Source of the DNA: Paenibacillus polymyxa M1
Lineage (GTDB): Bacteria > Bacillota > Bacilli > Paenibacillales > Paenibacillaceae
Direction of reading: 5' to 3'
NCBI RefSeq assembly: GCF_000237325.1
Contig: NC_017542.1
Coordinates: forward strand, 3,940,501-4,004,500
DNA length: 64,000 nt
Made by a program: the position numbers and the translations under genes. Position 1 is the first letter of the stretch. Each line of letters starts with the position of its first letter. This document shows positions 8,259 through 16,553 of the stretch, piece after piece. The notes beneath the pieces are model-generated. The model saw only the letters and a list, made by a program, of their open reading frames with translations. It did not search any database and was not told the origin of the DNA.

Positions 8259-9452
8259 TCATTCTCCTTGGTTATGAACTAATGGAAGTTCTTCCGCAAT
8301 ATCCTGTTCCACTTCAAAAAGTACTTTCATATAAACTTTACCATTCTCTCTCTTCTCATGCAAAATTTTTTGGCTCATTATTTTCGTTCCTTTGCCGTAT
8401 TTAGCTAAAATATCTGCGCGTGCGCCTTCTATTCCTGACATTTTGGCTTCTGTTTCCGTTAACTTCTGCTCTTGTATCTTTGTCTCCCTCACACTTTCAT
8501 TCATCCAACCCATCGGAAGTTTGTAAGAACGCCATGTTAGCGGATCATGCTCAACGGTTGTTTTATGTGTAGAATAAGGTATTTTTCCATAGCCCCACAA
8601 TTGTATCGCACGGTTGCCTAGCACCAGATACAAGCGATCGTGACTATTACCTGTATATGTGCTGCTGCGTCGTACCATGGGACTACTAATTTCATATTCA
8701 TGCCACACAAGCCCCTTAATCTCTCCTTTGGCTACGACCTGTTGCTGATTCTCCTCATCTCCAAGCGTTCCTGAAATGAGAATAGCTCCTTTTTTGACCC
8801 GCGTATTTTTATGCACAACAGGACGGCCCTGCTCGGCAAAAATTTCAGTGACCACCGCGTCCGCCTTGCTGATAAGATGACGTGGACTGTAGAGCGACGG
8901 GGGAGTAGGCTGTGAAGCTTCAACAACCTGAATTGTCACTAAGGTCCCCTGCCTTTCCACACCGATCCAGGATGCCTCTGGAAGCTTCTGCATGAGTGCG
9001 CGTGAAAGCTTGTCCTGGCTGGAAAGACGAAAGCTCCATTGAAACGGATAAAGCCCCTCCTGTCGGGCTGCTTTCAGAATAGATTCCGTTGGGAGCTTAT
9101 CATTCCCCTTCACTTCAATGTCCCAGATGAGCGATGACATCAGCAGGAGGCCTATCCAGAACAAGGCCAGTCCTGCGAGAAAAAATTTACGTTTGGCGAG
9201 TCGTACTGCAGTGAAGGGAAGTCCTTGACGCTTGAGAACATGCATTTTGCAGCCTGTCCTTCTCAAAAGCGGACGCAGCAGGAAGACGTGCGGCAGCAGA
9301 AGGTTCATTTCTGCATGTCTAGTACCTATTGGCCGCACGTTCCAAACAGGTATATGATGATCAGTGAGTAAATTAATGAAAGCTTCCACACTTTCGCCCT
9401 CGACAGCTAGGGTAACCGTGCCACGCAGCTTTGCTAAAGCGGGATGTTTCAC
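8259..9452 (-). CDS. yqfD: sporulation protein YqfD
   Basis: Membrane-associated sporulation protein of the YqfD family, 397 aa; in Bacillus it is expressed in the mother cell and needed for efficient sporulation. It has an N-terminal soluble part, one clear transmembrane helix around residues 90-110 (FFLAGLALFWIGLLLMSSLI) and a large C-terminal domain probably outside the membrane. The start is GTG at 9452, overlapping the yqfC stop (GTGA), with GGAGGAAGG inside the end of yqfC, so translation is coupled. The molecular function is unknown. Confidence 0.92.
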   Translation of the reverse strand: MKHPALAKLRGTVTLAVEGESVEAFINLLTDHHIPVWNVRPIGTRHAEMNLLLPHVFLLRPLLRRTGCKMHVLKRQGLPFTAVRLAKRKFFLAGLALFWIGLLLMSSLIWDIEVKGNDKLPTESILKAARQEGLYPFQWSFRLSSQDKLSRALMQKLPEASWIGVERQGTLVTIQVVEASQPTPPSLYSPRHLISKADAVVTEIFAEQGRPVVHKNTRVKKGAILISGTLGDEENQQQVVAKGEIKGLVWHEYEISSPMVRRSSTYTGNSHDRLYLVLGNRAIQLWGYGKIPYSTHKTTVEHDPLTWRSYKLPMGWMNESVRETKIQEQKLTETEAKMSGIEGARADILAKYGKGTKIMSQKILHEKRENGKVYMKVLFEVEQDIAEELPLVHNQGE

Positions 9453-9742
9453 GAGCCTTCCTCCGTTCCTTCCATTTGAATATCCGTAATATGTCCCTCT
9501 ACACTTACCTGGTCTGGCAGGATAGACGTAATGATTAGATCATGGCCTGACACTCTTAGTCTGCCTTGCGCAAGTGCAAGTACGAGCTGGTCTGGCGTGA
9601 AATCCACCACACCCCGGTGATTCTCTACATAAAGCTGGCGGCTGCCGATGAGGGTTAACCGCGGCAGGTCAAATAGAATGTCCTGCGGAAGCTCCAACGT
9701 CTCGCTGGCCCACTTTCGCAGTTTGCGGCTCATCCGGCTCAT
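9449..9742 (-). CDS. yqfC: sporulation protein YqfC
   Basis: Small sporulation protein of the YqfC family, 97 aa, encoded just before yqfD as in Bacillus. The family carries a PRLTLIGSRQLYVENHRGV-type core, seen here at about residues 28-46. It uses the ATG at 9742 with AAAGGAG 10 nt upstream; a second ATG three codons later is possible. In Bacillus this pair is under sigma-E; I did not find a convincing sigma-E promoter here. The region upstream holds a copy of repeat family 2. Confidence 0.9.
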   Translation of the reverse strand: MSRMSRKLRKWASETLELPQDILFDLPRLTLIGSRQLYVENHRGVVDFTPDQLVLALAQGRLRVSGHDLIITSILPDQVSVEGHITDIQMEGTEEGS

Positions 9743-9764
9743 ACGGCGAAATCTCCTTTCCTGT

Positions 9765-9826
9765 CATCAAAATAACTGTTATCCAACGGCAAATAATTAT
9801 TTTGATGGCAGCTATGCTGCTTTTTT
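9765..9826. repeat. palindromic repeat family 2, copy upstream of yqfC
   Basis: Perfect 11-bp inverted repeat CATCAAAATAA (9765-9775) / TTATTTTGATG (9797-9807), followed by the short hairpin GCAGC-TAT-GCTGC (9808-9820) and six T on the plus strand. The whole block aligns with 45994-46051 (AAATAAC-GTTA-CC...GGC-AAT...TTATTT, then GGCAGCTACGCTGC). The rest of the 338-bp gap up to the permease terminator shows nothing else I can support. Confidence 0.65.
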
Positions 9827-10021
9827 AATCGCTTGTTATTACCATTCGGTTTCATCCTATATCTCGATCATCACTGGATGCTGTTGTACCAGCGTCACAG
9901 ATATCTGTACTGTACATTTTATGATCCAGTCATCGCATTTATGAGGCTAAACTTACAATTCGTAGCAACTGCAATATTAAAGAGGAAAAAGACCGTACTT
10001 TCTAAAATTCACATAAAAAAA

Positions 10022-10061
10022 GACAACCTCGTTTTCATATCAAAACAAGGTTGTCTTTTTA
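10022..10061 (-). terminator. intrinsic terminator of the amino-acid permease
   Basis: On the minus strand, hairpin AGACAACCTTGTTTT / GAAAACGAGGTTGTCT with a short loop, followed by a run of seven T, about 20 nt after the permease stop. The A-rich 5' side may also let it act on the plus strand. Confidence 0.85.
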
Positions 10062-10080
10062 ATTTCACAGTATGAAATGG

Positions 10081-11490
10081 TTAGTTTTCGGAATCCTGAT
10101 TCAAAAGCGAGTTTTTTCTGGAGTATAAAAAGTAAACGGCAATACCAATAACAAGCCAAATGATAAAACGAATAAACGTTTGACCATTCAGATTAAGAAT
10201 AAGCACCCCACATGAAATGATAGCCAGAATTGGAATAAATGGAACCCCAGGACATCGGAAAGCTCTTGGCAAATCGGGTTGTGTTTTTCTCATCACTATG
10301 ACAGCGACCGAAATCAGAATAAATGCCGATAAGGTTCCAATGTTCACCAAGCTTGCTAACTCATCCAGCGGGATCAACCCACCCATTAATGCAGATAAAG
10401 TACCAAAAAACAAGGTGTTAATATAGGGCGTTTTATATTTGGAATGAACCTTCGACAATACTTTAGGAACTAAGCCGTCACGTGACATCGCAAACATAAT
10501 ACGGGTTTGACCATATAGCATTACCAGCATGACCGTTGTCATCCCCAAGATGGCTCCGATATCCACAATACCCGCCACCCAGTTCTGACCGGCAACCTGC
10601 AAAACCAATGACACAGGATGGGAGATACCTTCAAATTGCATATACGGCACAATACCTGTCATAATCGCGCTAACAATCACGTACAAAAGCGTACAAATAG
10701 CAAGTGAGAAAATAATGCCACGCGGTAAATCACGAGCTGGATTTTTGGTTTCTTCAGCGGCTGATGAAACGGCATCAAAGCCAATGAAAGCAAAAAACAC
10801 AAGGGCTGCGGCTCCAAACACCCCACTGAACCCAAATGGCATAAACGGTGTCCAGTTGTCTGGCTTTACATATTTAATAGCCACAATGATAAACAATAAA
10901 ACGACAACAATTTTAACAATAACCATGATATTGTTAATTCGTTTGGATTCTTTTATCCCAAAATAAAGCAAGAACGTGATAGCCATCAAAATTAAAAAAG
11001 CTGGAAGATTAAAATAAGTAGTTTGGTCTTTTAAAGCTCCTGGCGCAGCAGTGAATTCAATCGGGATATGAAGACCAATTCCTTTCAAAAAGGATACAAA
11101 ATAACCCGACCAACCTGCAGAAACAGCGCTGGCGGCCAACATATATTCCAAAATTAAATCCCATCCGATTATAAAAGCCAATAGCTCTCCCATCGTAGCA
11201 TATGTAAAAGTGTAAACAGAACCGGATACTGGAACAGTGGAAGCAAACTCGGCATAAGCCAGTGCGGCGAATAAACAAGCGAGCCCCGCGATCACAAAAG
11301 ACAATACCAAGCCCGGTCCAGCCGTAACTGCTCCCGTACCTGTCAAAACAAAAATCCCCGTTCCAATAATGGCTCCAATCCCAAGCATTGTTAAATCGAA
11401 CGCACCCAATTCCCTTTTAAGTGCCTTTTCTCCCCGTGTAGCGGCGATCAGCTGATCAATATTCTTCTTTCTGAACAAGAAATTCCCCAT
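10081..11490 (-). CDS. APC family amino-acid permease (cationic amino-acid transporter type)
   Basis: Cytoplasmic-membrane amino-acid transporter of the APC superfamily, 469 aa, with about 12-13 hydrophobic helices. The N-terminus carries the family motif GIGAIIGTGIFVLTG (helix 1 with the unwound GxG substrate site), and further on FIGFDAVSSAAEETKNPARDLPRGI is the hallmark of the YfnA/CAT-like branch. The start is placed at ATG 11490, because AGGAGG then lies 9 nt upstream; the open frame reaches 11511, through the Shine-Dalgarno itself. The substrate is not predictable from sequence alone. It is a single-gene unit with its own terminator. Confidence 0.9.
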   Translation of the reverse strand: MGNFLFRKKNIDQLIAATRGEKALKRELGAFDLTMLGIGAIIGTGIFVLTGTGAVTAGPGLVLSFVIAGLACLFAALAYAEFASTVPVSGSVYTFTYATMGELLAFIIGWDLILEYMLAASAVSAGWSGYFVSFLKGIGLHIPIEFTAAPGALKDQTTYFNLPAFLILMAITFLLYFGIKESKRINNIMVIVKIVVVLLFIIVAIKYVKPDNWTPFMPFGFSGVFGAAALVFFAFIGFDAVSSAAEETKNPARDLPRGIIFSLAICTLLYVIVSAIMTGIVPYMQFEGISHPVSLVLQVAGQNWVAGIVDIGAILGMTTVMLVMLYGQTRIMFAMSRDGLVPKVLSKVHSKYKTPYINTLFFGTLSALMGGLIPLDELASLVNIGTLSAFILISVAVIVMRKTQPDLPRAFRCPGVPFIPILAIISCGVLILNLNGQTFIRFIIWLVIGIAVYFLYSRKNSLLNQDSEN

Positions 11491-11865
11491 CCATCCCATC
11501 CTCCTAAACATAAATTTTTACTTTTTTTGTATAACCCTGTAATATCACCTCGATATAAATCAAATTTTAGCTAAATATGGGGTAAATTTTCATAAGTTCT
11601 ATCGTTGTGAACATTATATATAAAAAAGAAAAAATGAAAACGACTTTTGGAAAGCTTCGTTCACATTGTTACATTTGATCATTTTTCACGAATATATTTT
11701 CACAAATCAGATCCCAAACTAGACAAAATGCCGTCTTTTTAGATGACAGTAAATGTGAGAAAAATGTAGCATATATGAGATCTTCACATTCGCTGTCAGG
11801 TAATTAGAGCATTTGCCGTTAAGTCTTTTTTTATTCCAGCATGTTTATGTATCGCTAAAAACATC
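11491..11865. other. AT-rich intergenic region upstream of the permease
   Basis: About 375 bp without a coding signal. On the minus strand it must hold the permease promoter; a TATAAT about 120 nt upstream of the gene is a candidate -10, but its -35 is poor. I see no recognisable riboswitch, repeat or operator. Confidence 0.5.
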
Positions 11866-11905
11866 GTAAAAAAAGATCCGCCACAGCCAAAGCCGTGACG
11901 GATCT
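11866..11905 (-). terminator. intrinsic terminator of the nfeD-floA operon
   Basis: Minus-strand hairpin AGATCCGTCACGGC / GCTGTGGCGGATCT with a short loop, followed by seven T. It begins about 10 nt after the stop of the last gene of the operon (11915). Confidence 0.9.
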
Positions 11906-11914
11906 ACGATTATT

Positions 11915-12496
11915 TTAGCGTCTTCCTCCATCCATGTAACGCTTGGAACGCGGAGGCCCTAATATCTCTGCCCAAATTACACCTCTGCGTAGGTCAGCTG
12001 CATTCACTGTACCACTCTCTTGCGAAGTTTGCTCTAGCCCATCTGTAATTTCCTCCGAATCTCTCGCATTGGATATACGATCGAGACGGGCTAAAACCAT
12101 CCTTCGCTCTTCTTCCATAATACGAATTCGATCCTCTAAAGTCGTACCGTTATCTAATGAATCCTGGTCCATCCGTTCTGCCTTTTCCAGCCCGTCTCCT
12201 ACTTCTTCTATACGACGAGCTTCGATCACCGCACGTCGCTCATTAGGAAATTGACGTTGCAATTCTCCAGTAACATCTTGCTGACGTCGCTCTTGCTCAG
12301 GTTCCGTTGTGAAAGGTCTGGGCGAGGTCGAGGACCCGCGCGAACCATGATCACCACCAAAAGTAGGCATACCTTGCCGCCGGGGAGATTTCCGATCTCC
12401 GCCTTGAATGCTTTTCCCCAAGAAGGACACCAGCGCAAAGCCAATCACGATCAAGATATACAAATGGTCAAAGATCCAGCTGATAAAGTTCATCAC
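11915..12496 (-). CDS. membrane-anchored charged protein of unknown function, third gene after floA
   Basis: 193 aa. One N-terminal hydrophobic segment (residues 5-27, FISWIFDHLYILIVIGFALV) is followed by a highly charged, low-complexity, probably cytoplasmic or coiled region rich in Arg, Glu, Gln and Asp (for example EDRIRIMEEERRMVLARLDR, likely helical). I do not recognise a family. It lies 41 nt after floA and just before the operon terminator, so it is probably co-transcribed with nfeD and floA and may work at the same membrane sites. That role is inferred from context only. The Shine-Dalgarno (AGGCGGTGAG) is moderate. Confidence 0.75.
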   Translation of the reverse strand: MMNFISWIFDHLYILIVIGFALVSFLGKSIQGGDRKSPRRQGMPTFGGDHGSRGSSTSPRPFTTEPEQERRQQDVTGELQRQFPNERRAVIEARRIEEVGDGLEKAERMDQDSLDNGTTLEDRIRIMEEERRMVLARLDRISNARDSEEITDGLEQTSQESGTVNAADLRRGVIWAEILGPPRSKRYMDGGRR

Positions 12497-12537
12497 TCAC
12501 CGCCTAACTGCCTAATTCATAGGCTACGTCCCGTTAG

Positions 12538-13539
12538 TTAATCCCGGCTTTTGTTATCATTTCCCGAGTTCTCATTCGGTTTGCCTAAGGAACTACGCAT
12601 TTGCGTATCTGCCTCAATATTTTTTAAATTCATATAGTCCATGACGCCAAGTTTACCGCTACGTAGCGCTTCAGCCATTGCCAGAGGCACTTCGGATTCG
12701 GATTCCACCACGCGTGCTCTCATTTCTACGACACGTGCCTTCATTTCCTGTTCTTGTGCTACAGCCATCGCACGCCGCTCTTCGGCTTTTGCCTGCGCAA
12801 TACGTTTGTCAGCTTCCGCCTGCTCTGTTTGCAGGAAGGCACCGATATTTTTACCTACATCAACGTCTGCAATATCAATCGATAAAATTTCAAATGCTGT
12901 CCCTGCATCCAAACCTTTGGACAATACGGTTCTCGAAATGGAATCTGGATTTTCCAGCACGTCTTTATGCGAGTTACTGGAACCAACCGTTGTTACGATA
13001 CCTTCACCAACCCGAGCAATAATCGTTTCTTCTCCGGCACCGCCGACGAGCCGATCAATGTTGGCACGCACCGTAACACGAGCTTTAACTTTCACTTCGA
13101 TACCATCCTTGGCGACCGCAGCAACAATAGGCGTCTCAATAACACGCGGATTAACGCTCATTTGGACCGCTTGCAGAACATCCCGTCCCGCAAGATCAAT
13201 CGCAGCCGCACGTTCAAATTCAAGCGGAATATTAGCCCGCTGCGCGGCAATCAACGCATTGATCACTCGGTCAACATTCCCCCCTGCGAGAAAATGACTT
13301 TCCAGCTGATTGATATTCAAGCCTAGACCAGCTTTGGTAGCCTTAATGAGGGGATTGACAATTCGGCTTGGCGTGACACGCCGCAACCGCATAGCTACCA
13401 GCGTAATGATACCGATCCGAACACCCGAAGCCAACGCCGAAATCCACAGCATCACCGGGAAGAAACTAAAAAACACGCTCAATACAATAATCGCTACTAC
13501 GGCAATCAGCAAAATGCTGACAATACCCGATTCGAACAC
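12538..13539 (-). CDS. floA: flotillin-like protein FloA
   Basis: Bacterial flotillin of the YqfA/FloA family. It anchors in the membrane by an N-terminal hydrophobic hairpin and organises functional membrane microdomains. About 333 aa: hydrophobic residues 5-50, then the PHB/SPFH-like domain ([20 protein letters not shown]), then a long Ala/Glu/Arg-rich coiled coil (about 230-300). The Shine-Dalgarno GGAGG directly abuts ATG codons at 13548 and 13545; the GTG at 13539 is 9 nt away and is the better start by spacing. The gene follows nfeD, the usual partner. Confidence 0.93.
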   Translation of the reverse strand: MFESGIVSILLIAVVAIIVLSVFFSFFPVMLWISALASGVRIGIITLVAMRLRRVTPSRIVNPLIKATKAGLGLNINQLESHFLAGGNVDRVINALIAAQRANIPLEFERAAAIDLAGRDVLQAVQMSVNPRVIETPIVAAVAKDGIEVKVKARVTVRANIDRLVGGAGEETIIARVGEGIVTTVGSSNSHKDVLENPDSISRTVLSKGLDAGTAFEILSIDIADVDVGKNIGAFLQTEQAEADKRIAQAKAEERRAMAVAQEQEMKARVVEMRARVVESESEVPLAMAEALRSGKLGVMDYMNLKNIEADTQMRSSLGKPNENSGNDNKSRD

Positions 13540-13582
13540 TCGCATCATCCTCCATTAATCTAATTCTTCGTTGTTAGCTTGC

Positions 13583-14950
13583 TTAGACACTTGCGTCTGC
13601 CTTGACCACAATTCGCCCGCCTTCTACTTTGGATACGATAATCGGCATATTCGGGGCGATAAACTCTCCATTCGTTACAACATCCACTCGCTCATCAGCG
13701 ATTAGCACCGTTCCAGCTGGACGTAATGGGGTCAGACTGACACCCCTCTGACCTAGTAACGTTTCCCGATTCACAACCGAAGAAAACCCTTGGTCAGCCG
13801 TTAAACGTTCCTGAAGTATAAAACGGTTCCATATCCCTCGGTCCTTAAAGACAACTGCGATGATCGCCACCACGGCAACAGCCCCTGCAAAAGCAATCCC
13901 CAAAGATATAAACGCATGCTGCATGTTGTATGCTGCACGGACTACACCCGCGACAAGGCTGATGGAACCCAAAATACCCAGAATGCCAAAGCTTGGAATG
14001 AACATTTCAAGGATAAGCAGTGCCAGACCGATAATGAACAACAGCCACGTCTCCGAACCTGCAAAGCCAGCGATATAATTACCAAAGAAATACAAACCAA
14101 ATCCAAGTACGCCCAAAATTCCCGGCACACCAAAGCCAGGTACAAGCAGCTCAATAACTACACCCGCGATACCAATAAATAAAAGCAAGGTCTGCACGAT
14201 CGGATTGGTCAATATCTCGGCTGCTTTTTCAGCCCATGTGCGCTCCACACGGATTACATCATCTGTACTGTAGCCCATCCACTGAATAACTTCTTGTTCC
14301 GAAGATGCAATGTGATCCGCATACCCCAATTTCAGCGCTTCCTCACTGGTTAAAGAAATGATCTGGCCATTTTCCTTATTAAAGTTCATCTCCGGGATAG
14401 ATACAGTCGTTTTGGAGTCGACCATGCCTCTAGCGATATCAGGATTGCGTCCGCCAGCTTCTGCGGCAGATGCCATGCTACTCTTCCACCAAGCTATCGT
14501 TTTGGGGTCTGTAATAGCATTCCCCCTGCCGTCTACTAACGCGGCTGCTCCGATAATACTCCCCGGTTTCATAGCAATCTTGTTAGCACTCAACGCAATA
14601 TAGCTACCCGCTGAGGCCGCTTCACCTTTTATATAGGCTACGGTCGGAATAGGACTGTCTTTAATCAGTTTGCCCAGCTTTTCCGCTGTATCTACCCGTC
14701 CGCCAGGTGTGTTAATATCCAGTAAAATCAGACCTGCTTTAGAATCAACTGCTTCTGCAAATCCACGCTCCATAAATTTGCCCAGACCCTGTTCAATTTC
14801 CTGATCAACTGGTATAACAAACACAGCTCCACCCTTTGTTTGAGCCAGCGCTGATCCAGAATAAACTAAGGGTAACAACAGAACGGATATCATAATCCAC
14901 AACGTTAAAAAGATCAATTTGCGGCTGGAGTGGTGATGTTCTCTATGCAT
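13583..14950 (-). CDS. NfeD family membrane protein with ClpP-like serine protease domain
   Basis: Long-form NfeD protein (YqeZ type), 455 aa, partner of flotillins. Order: signal peptide or anchor (about 12-35), extracellular ClpP-like protease domain with LDINTPGGRVDTA and the catalytic-serine region ASAGSYIALSA (about 45-230), four to five transmembrane helices (about 245-380), and a C-terminal OB-fold NfeD domain. The start is at ATG 14950, with AAAGGGGGG upstream; the longer frame starts inside poor sequence. It forms an operon with floA and the unknown third gene. Confidence 0.92.
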   Translation of the reverse strand: MHREHHHSSRKLIFLTLWIMISVLLLPLVYSGSALAQTKGGAVFVIPVDQEIEQGLGKFMERGFAEAVDSKAGLILLDINTPGGRVDTAEKLGKLIKDSPIPTVAYIKGEAASAGSYIALSANKIAMKPGSIIGAAALVDGRGNAITDPKTIAWWKSSMASAAEAGGRNPDIARGMVDSKTTVSIPEMNFNKENGQIISLTSEEALKLGYADHIASSEQEVIQWMGYSTDDVIRVERTWAEKAAEILTNPIVQTLLLFIGIAGVVIELLVPGFGVPGILGVLGFGLYFFGNYIAGFAGSETWLLFIIGLALLILEMFIPSFGILGILGSISLVAGVVRAAYNMQHAFISLGIAFAGAVAVVAIIAVVFKDRGIWNRFILQERLTADQGFSSVVNRETLLGQRGVSLTPLRPAGTVLIADERVDVVTNGEFIAPNMPIIVSKVEGGRIVVKADASV

Positions 14951-15167
14951 TTCTTTCCCCCCTTTCAATCTCTCCTTGTTACAGCATACCAAACTTTGTT
15001 AGACAAACTATACAGTTTTCAGGATTTAATGTGAAATTATTGGGTATATTGCTAATCCTGACGCCTGTCAAATACTTTACGCCCCTAACAGGCATCACGT
15101 TTCACACAATCATAGAAAACGTTTTCAAAAAGACGTCTTCCACCATTCTATTTTGGCAGGCATCACA

Positions 15168-15204
15168 CATATAGAAATAACACCCTCTGTGAACAGAGGG
15201 TGTT
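15168..15204 (-). terminator. intrinsic terminator after yqeY
   Basis: Perfect 11-bp inverted repeat AACACCCTCTG / CAGAGGGTGTT with a 4-nt loop, followed on the minus strand by TATTTC. It lies about 25 nt after the yqeY stop. The rest of the gap up to nfeD (15205-15227 and 14951-15167) shows no other feature. Confidence 0.75.
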
Positions 15205-15227
15205 GTGTTTTCCTGTTTGTCGCAGGT

Positions 15228-15671
15228 TTATTGCAGAAATTGCTGAACCGCTTGGTTCACGAGCTTACCGTCAGCACGACCTTTTACCTTAGGCATCAAG
15301 GCCGTCATTACTTTCCCCATCTCGGCTTTCGAAGAAGCACCGGTTTCCTGGATGGTCTGCTGTACAATAACTTTAATTTCTTCTTCAGAAAGTTGTTCAG
15401 GAAGGTACTGAGCGATGATCTCTATTTCTGCTTTAGTGCTTGTCGCAAGTTCATCACGACCGGCTTTTTCAAACTCATGGAGGGCATCTTTTCGCTGTTT
15501 GATCTCACGACTCAGAATATCAAGCACTTCGTTGTCGTCCAAATTCCGTTTCAAATCTATTTCAAGATTTTTAATCGTAGAACGAACCATTCGAATGGTG
15601 GAGAGTTTGAACTTGTCCTTACTCTTCATTGCTTGCTTCATATCTTCGTTCAATCGTTCGCTCAAATTCAT
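15228..15671 (-). CDS. yqeY: GatB/YqeY domain protein
   Basis: Small soluble protein, 147 aa, made of the helical YqeY domain that is also found at the C-terminus of GatB, the amidotransferase subunit that binds tRNA. Key visible stretches are the N-terminal MNLSERLNEDMKQAMKSKDK and the conserved MGKVMTALMPKVKGRADG near the end. It follows rpsU by 16 nt, the usual Firmicute order. A function in tRNA interaction is suggested by homology only. Confidence 0.93.
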   Translation of the reverse strand: MNLSERLNEDMKQAMKSKDKFKLSTIRMVRSTIKNLEIDLKRNLDDNEVLDILSREIKQRKDALHEFEKAGRDELATSTKAEIEIIAQYLPEQLSEEEIKVIVQQTIQETGASSKAEMGKVMTALMPKVKGRADGKLVNQAVQQFLQ

Positions 15672-15687
15672 GATTACTTAGATCCTC

Positions 15688-15861
15688 CTAGAACTTTCTC
15701 TTACGAGCAGCCTCGGACTTTTTCTTGCGCTTTACGCTTGGCTTTTCATAATGCTTGCGTTTCTTCACCTCAGCCAATACGCCATCCTTAGCAATGGAAC
15801 GTTTAAAGCGACGAAGTGCAGCATCAATTGTCTCGTTTTTGCGAACTTTAGTTTCAGACAC
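15688..15861 (-). CDS. rpsU: 30S ribosomal protein S21
   Basis: Small basic 30S subunit protein, 57 aa. The sequence [20 protein letters not shown] followed by a Lys/Arg-rich C-terminus is typical S21. The start is GTG at 15861, with GGAGGGAGGG upstream. The frame is open to 15915, but those extra codons include the promoter-proximal leader and do not match S21. A strong sigma-A promoter lies at 15921-15950. yqeY follows. Confidence 0.96.
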   Translation of the reverse strand: MSETKVRKNETIDAALRRFKRSIAKDGVLAEVKKRKHYEKPSVKRKKKSEAARKRKF

Positions 15862-15920
15862 CAGTTTTCCCTCCCTCCGACCAGACCGTCCAAGAGCAAT
15901 AACACGGTTCATCAAATTTT

Positions 15921-15950
15921 ATTATAGGTGAAACGGAAACCAGGTGTCAA
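15921..15950 (-). promoter_or_regulatory. sigma-A promoter of rpsU-yqeY
   Basis: Minus-strand TTGACA (15950-15945), 18-bp spacer, TATAAT (15926-15921): two perfect hexamers. The start point would be near 15914, 53 nt before the GTG. Confidence 0.85.
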
Positions 15951-16031
15951 CCTATAAGAAAAAATGAGTACATAGAAGGAACCTTTTTTCCCGTCAGTTC
16001 CGCATTACTGAAAAGACTAGCTCTGTCATTT

Positions 16032-16391
16032 TTAAGAATGCGAGTCCGAAATACCTGTCAAGGCACCTAATTTGGCGCCCCCTAGCAAGTGATAATGCAG
16101 ATGCCCTACCGCTTGTCCACTATCCGGGCCACAGTTGTTAATCAACCGATAACCAGACTCAGCAATTCCTAACTTTTTCGCAACCTCAACCGCAACACGA
16201 TGGATCTCCGCGATAAGAGGAAGATCCTCCTCCGTTACAGCATTCATTGAAGGAATGTATTTTTTTGGAATAATGAGCACGTGTACTGGCGCCGCAGGCT
16301 GGATGTCATGAAATGCGAGCACATTGTCGGTTTCCAACACCTTTTTGCTGGGGATGCTTCCATCTACAATTTTCAAAAACAGATCGTCCAT
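16032..16391 (-). CDS. hinT: HIT family protein (HinT-like purine nucleotide hydrolase)
   Basis: Histidine-triad nucleotide-binding protein, 119 aa. HinT proteins hydrolyse adenosine phosphoramidates and acyl-AMP intermediates. The catalytic HxHxH triad appears as GHLHYHLLGG near residues 96-105, and the N-terminal IVDGSIPSKKVLETDNVLAF is typical of the family. The ribosome-binding site AAAGGAGGG is strong. It lies 170 nt before rpsU, which has its own promoter. Confidence 0.94.
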   Translation of the reverse strand: MDDLFLKIVDGSIPSKKVLETDNVLAFHDIQPAAPVHVLIIPKKYIPSMNAVTEEDLPLIAEIHRVAVEVAKKLGIAESGYRLINNCGPDSGQAVGHLHYHLLGGAKLGALTGISDSHS

Positions 16392-16553
16392 TCAAAACCC
16401 TCCTTTGGCAGTGAGCCGATCATCAGCAATTATACACAAGCAGTCCTTGCTGTCGGCATTCAAAGTTATGTATTTTTCACACCAAACAGAAACATAATCA
16501 ATCATAATTGGTTATGCCTGTGTTTCTATATGTATCATAACGGAAAATGGGGC

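Noticed and set aside
12641..13297. 218-codon plus-strand frame opposite floA
   Set aside because: Ser/Ala-rich shadow of the repetitive coiled-coil codons of floA.
15862..15915. Upstream extension of rpsU
   Set aside because: S21 begins at the GTG at 15861 after GGAGGGAGGG; the extension starts next to the predicted transcription start.
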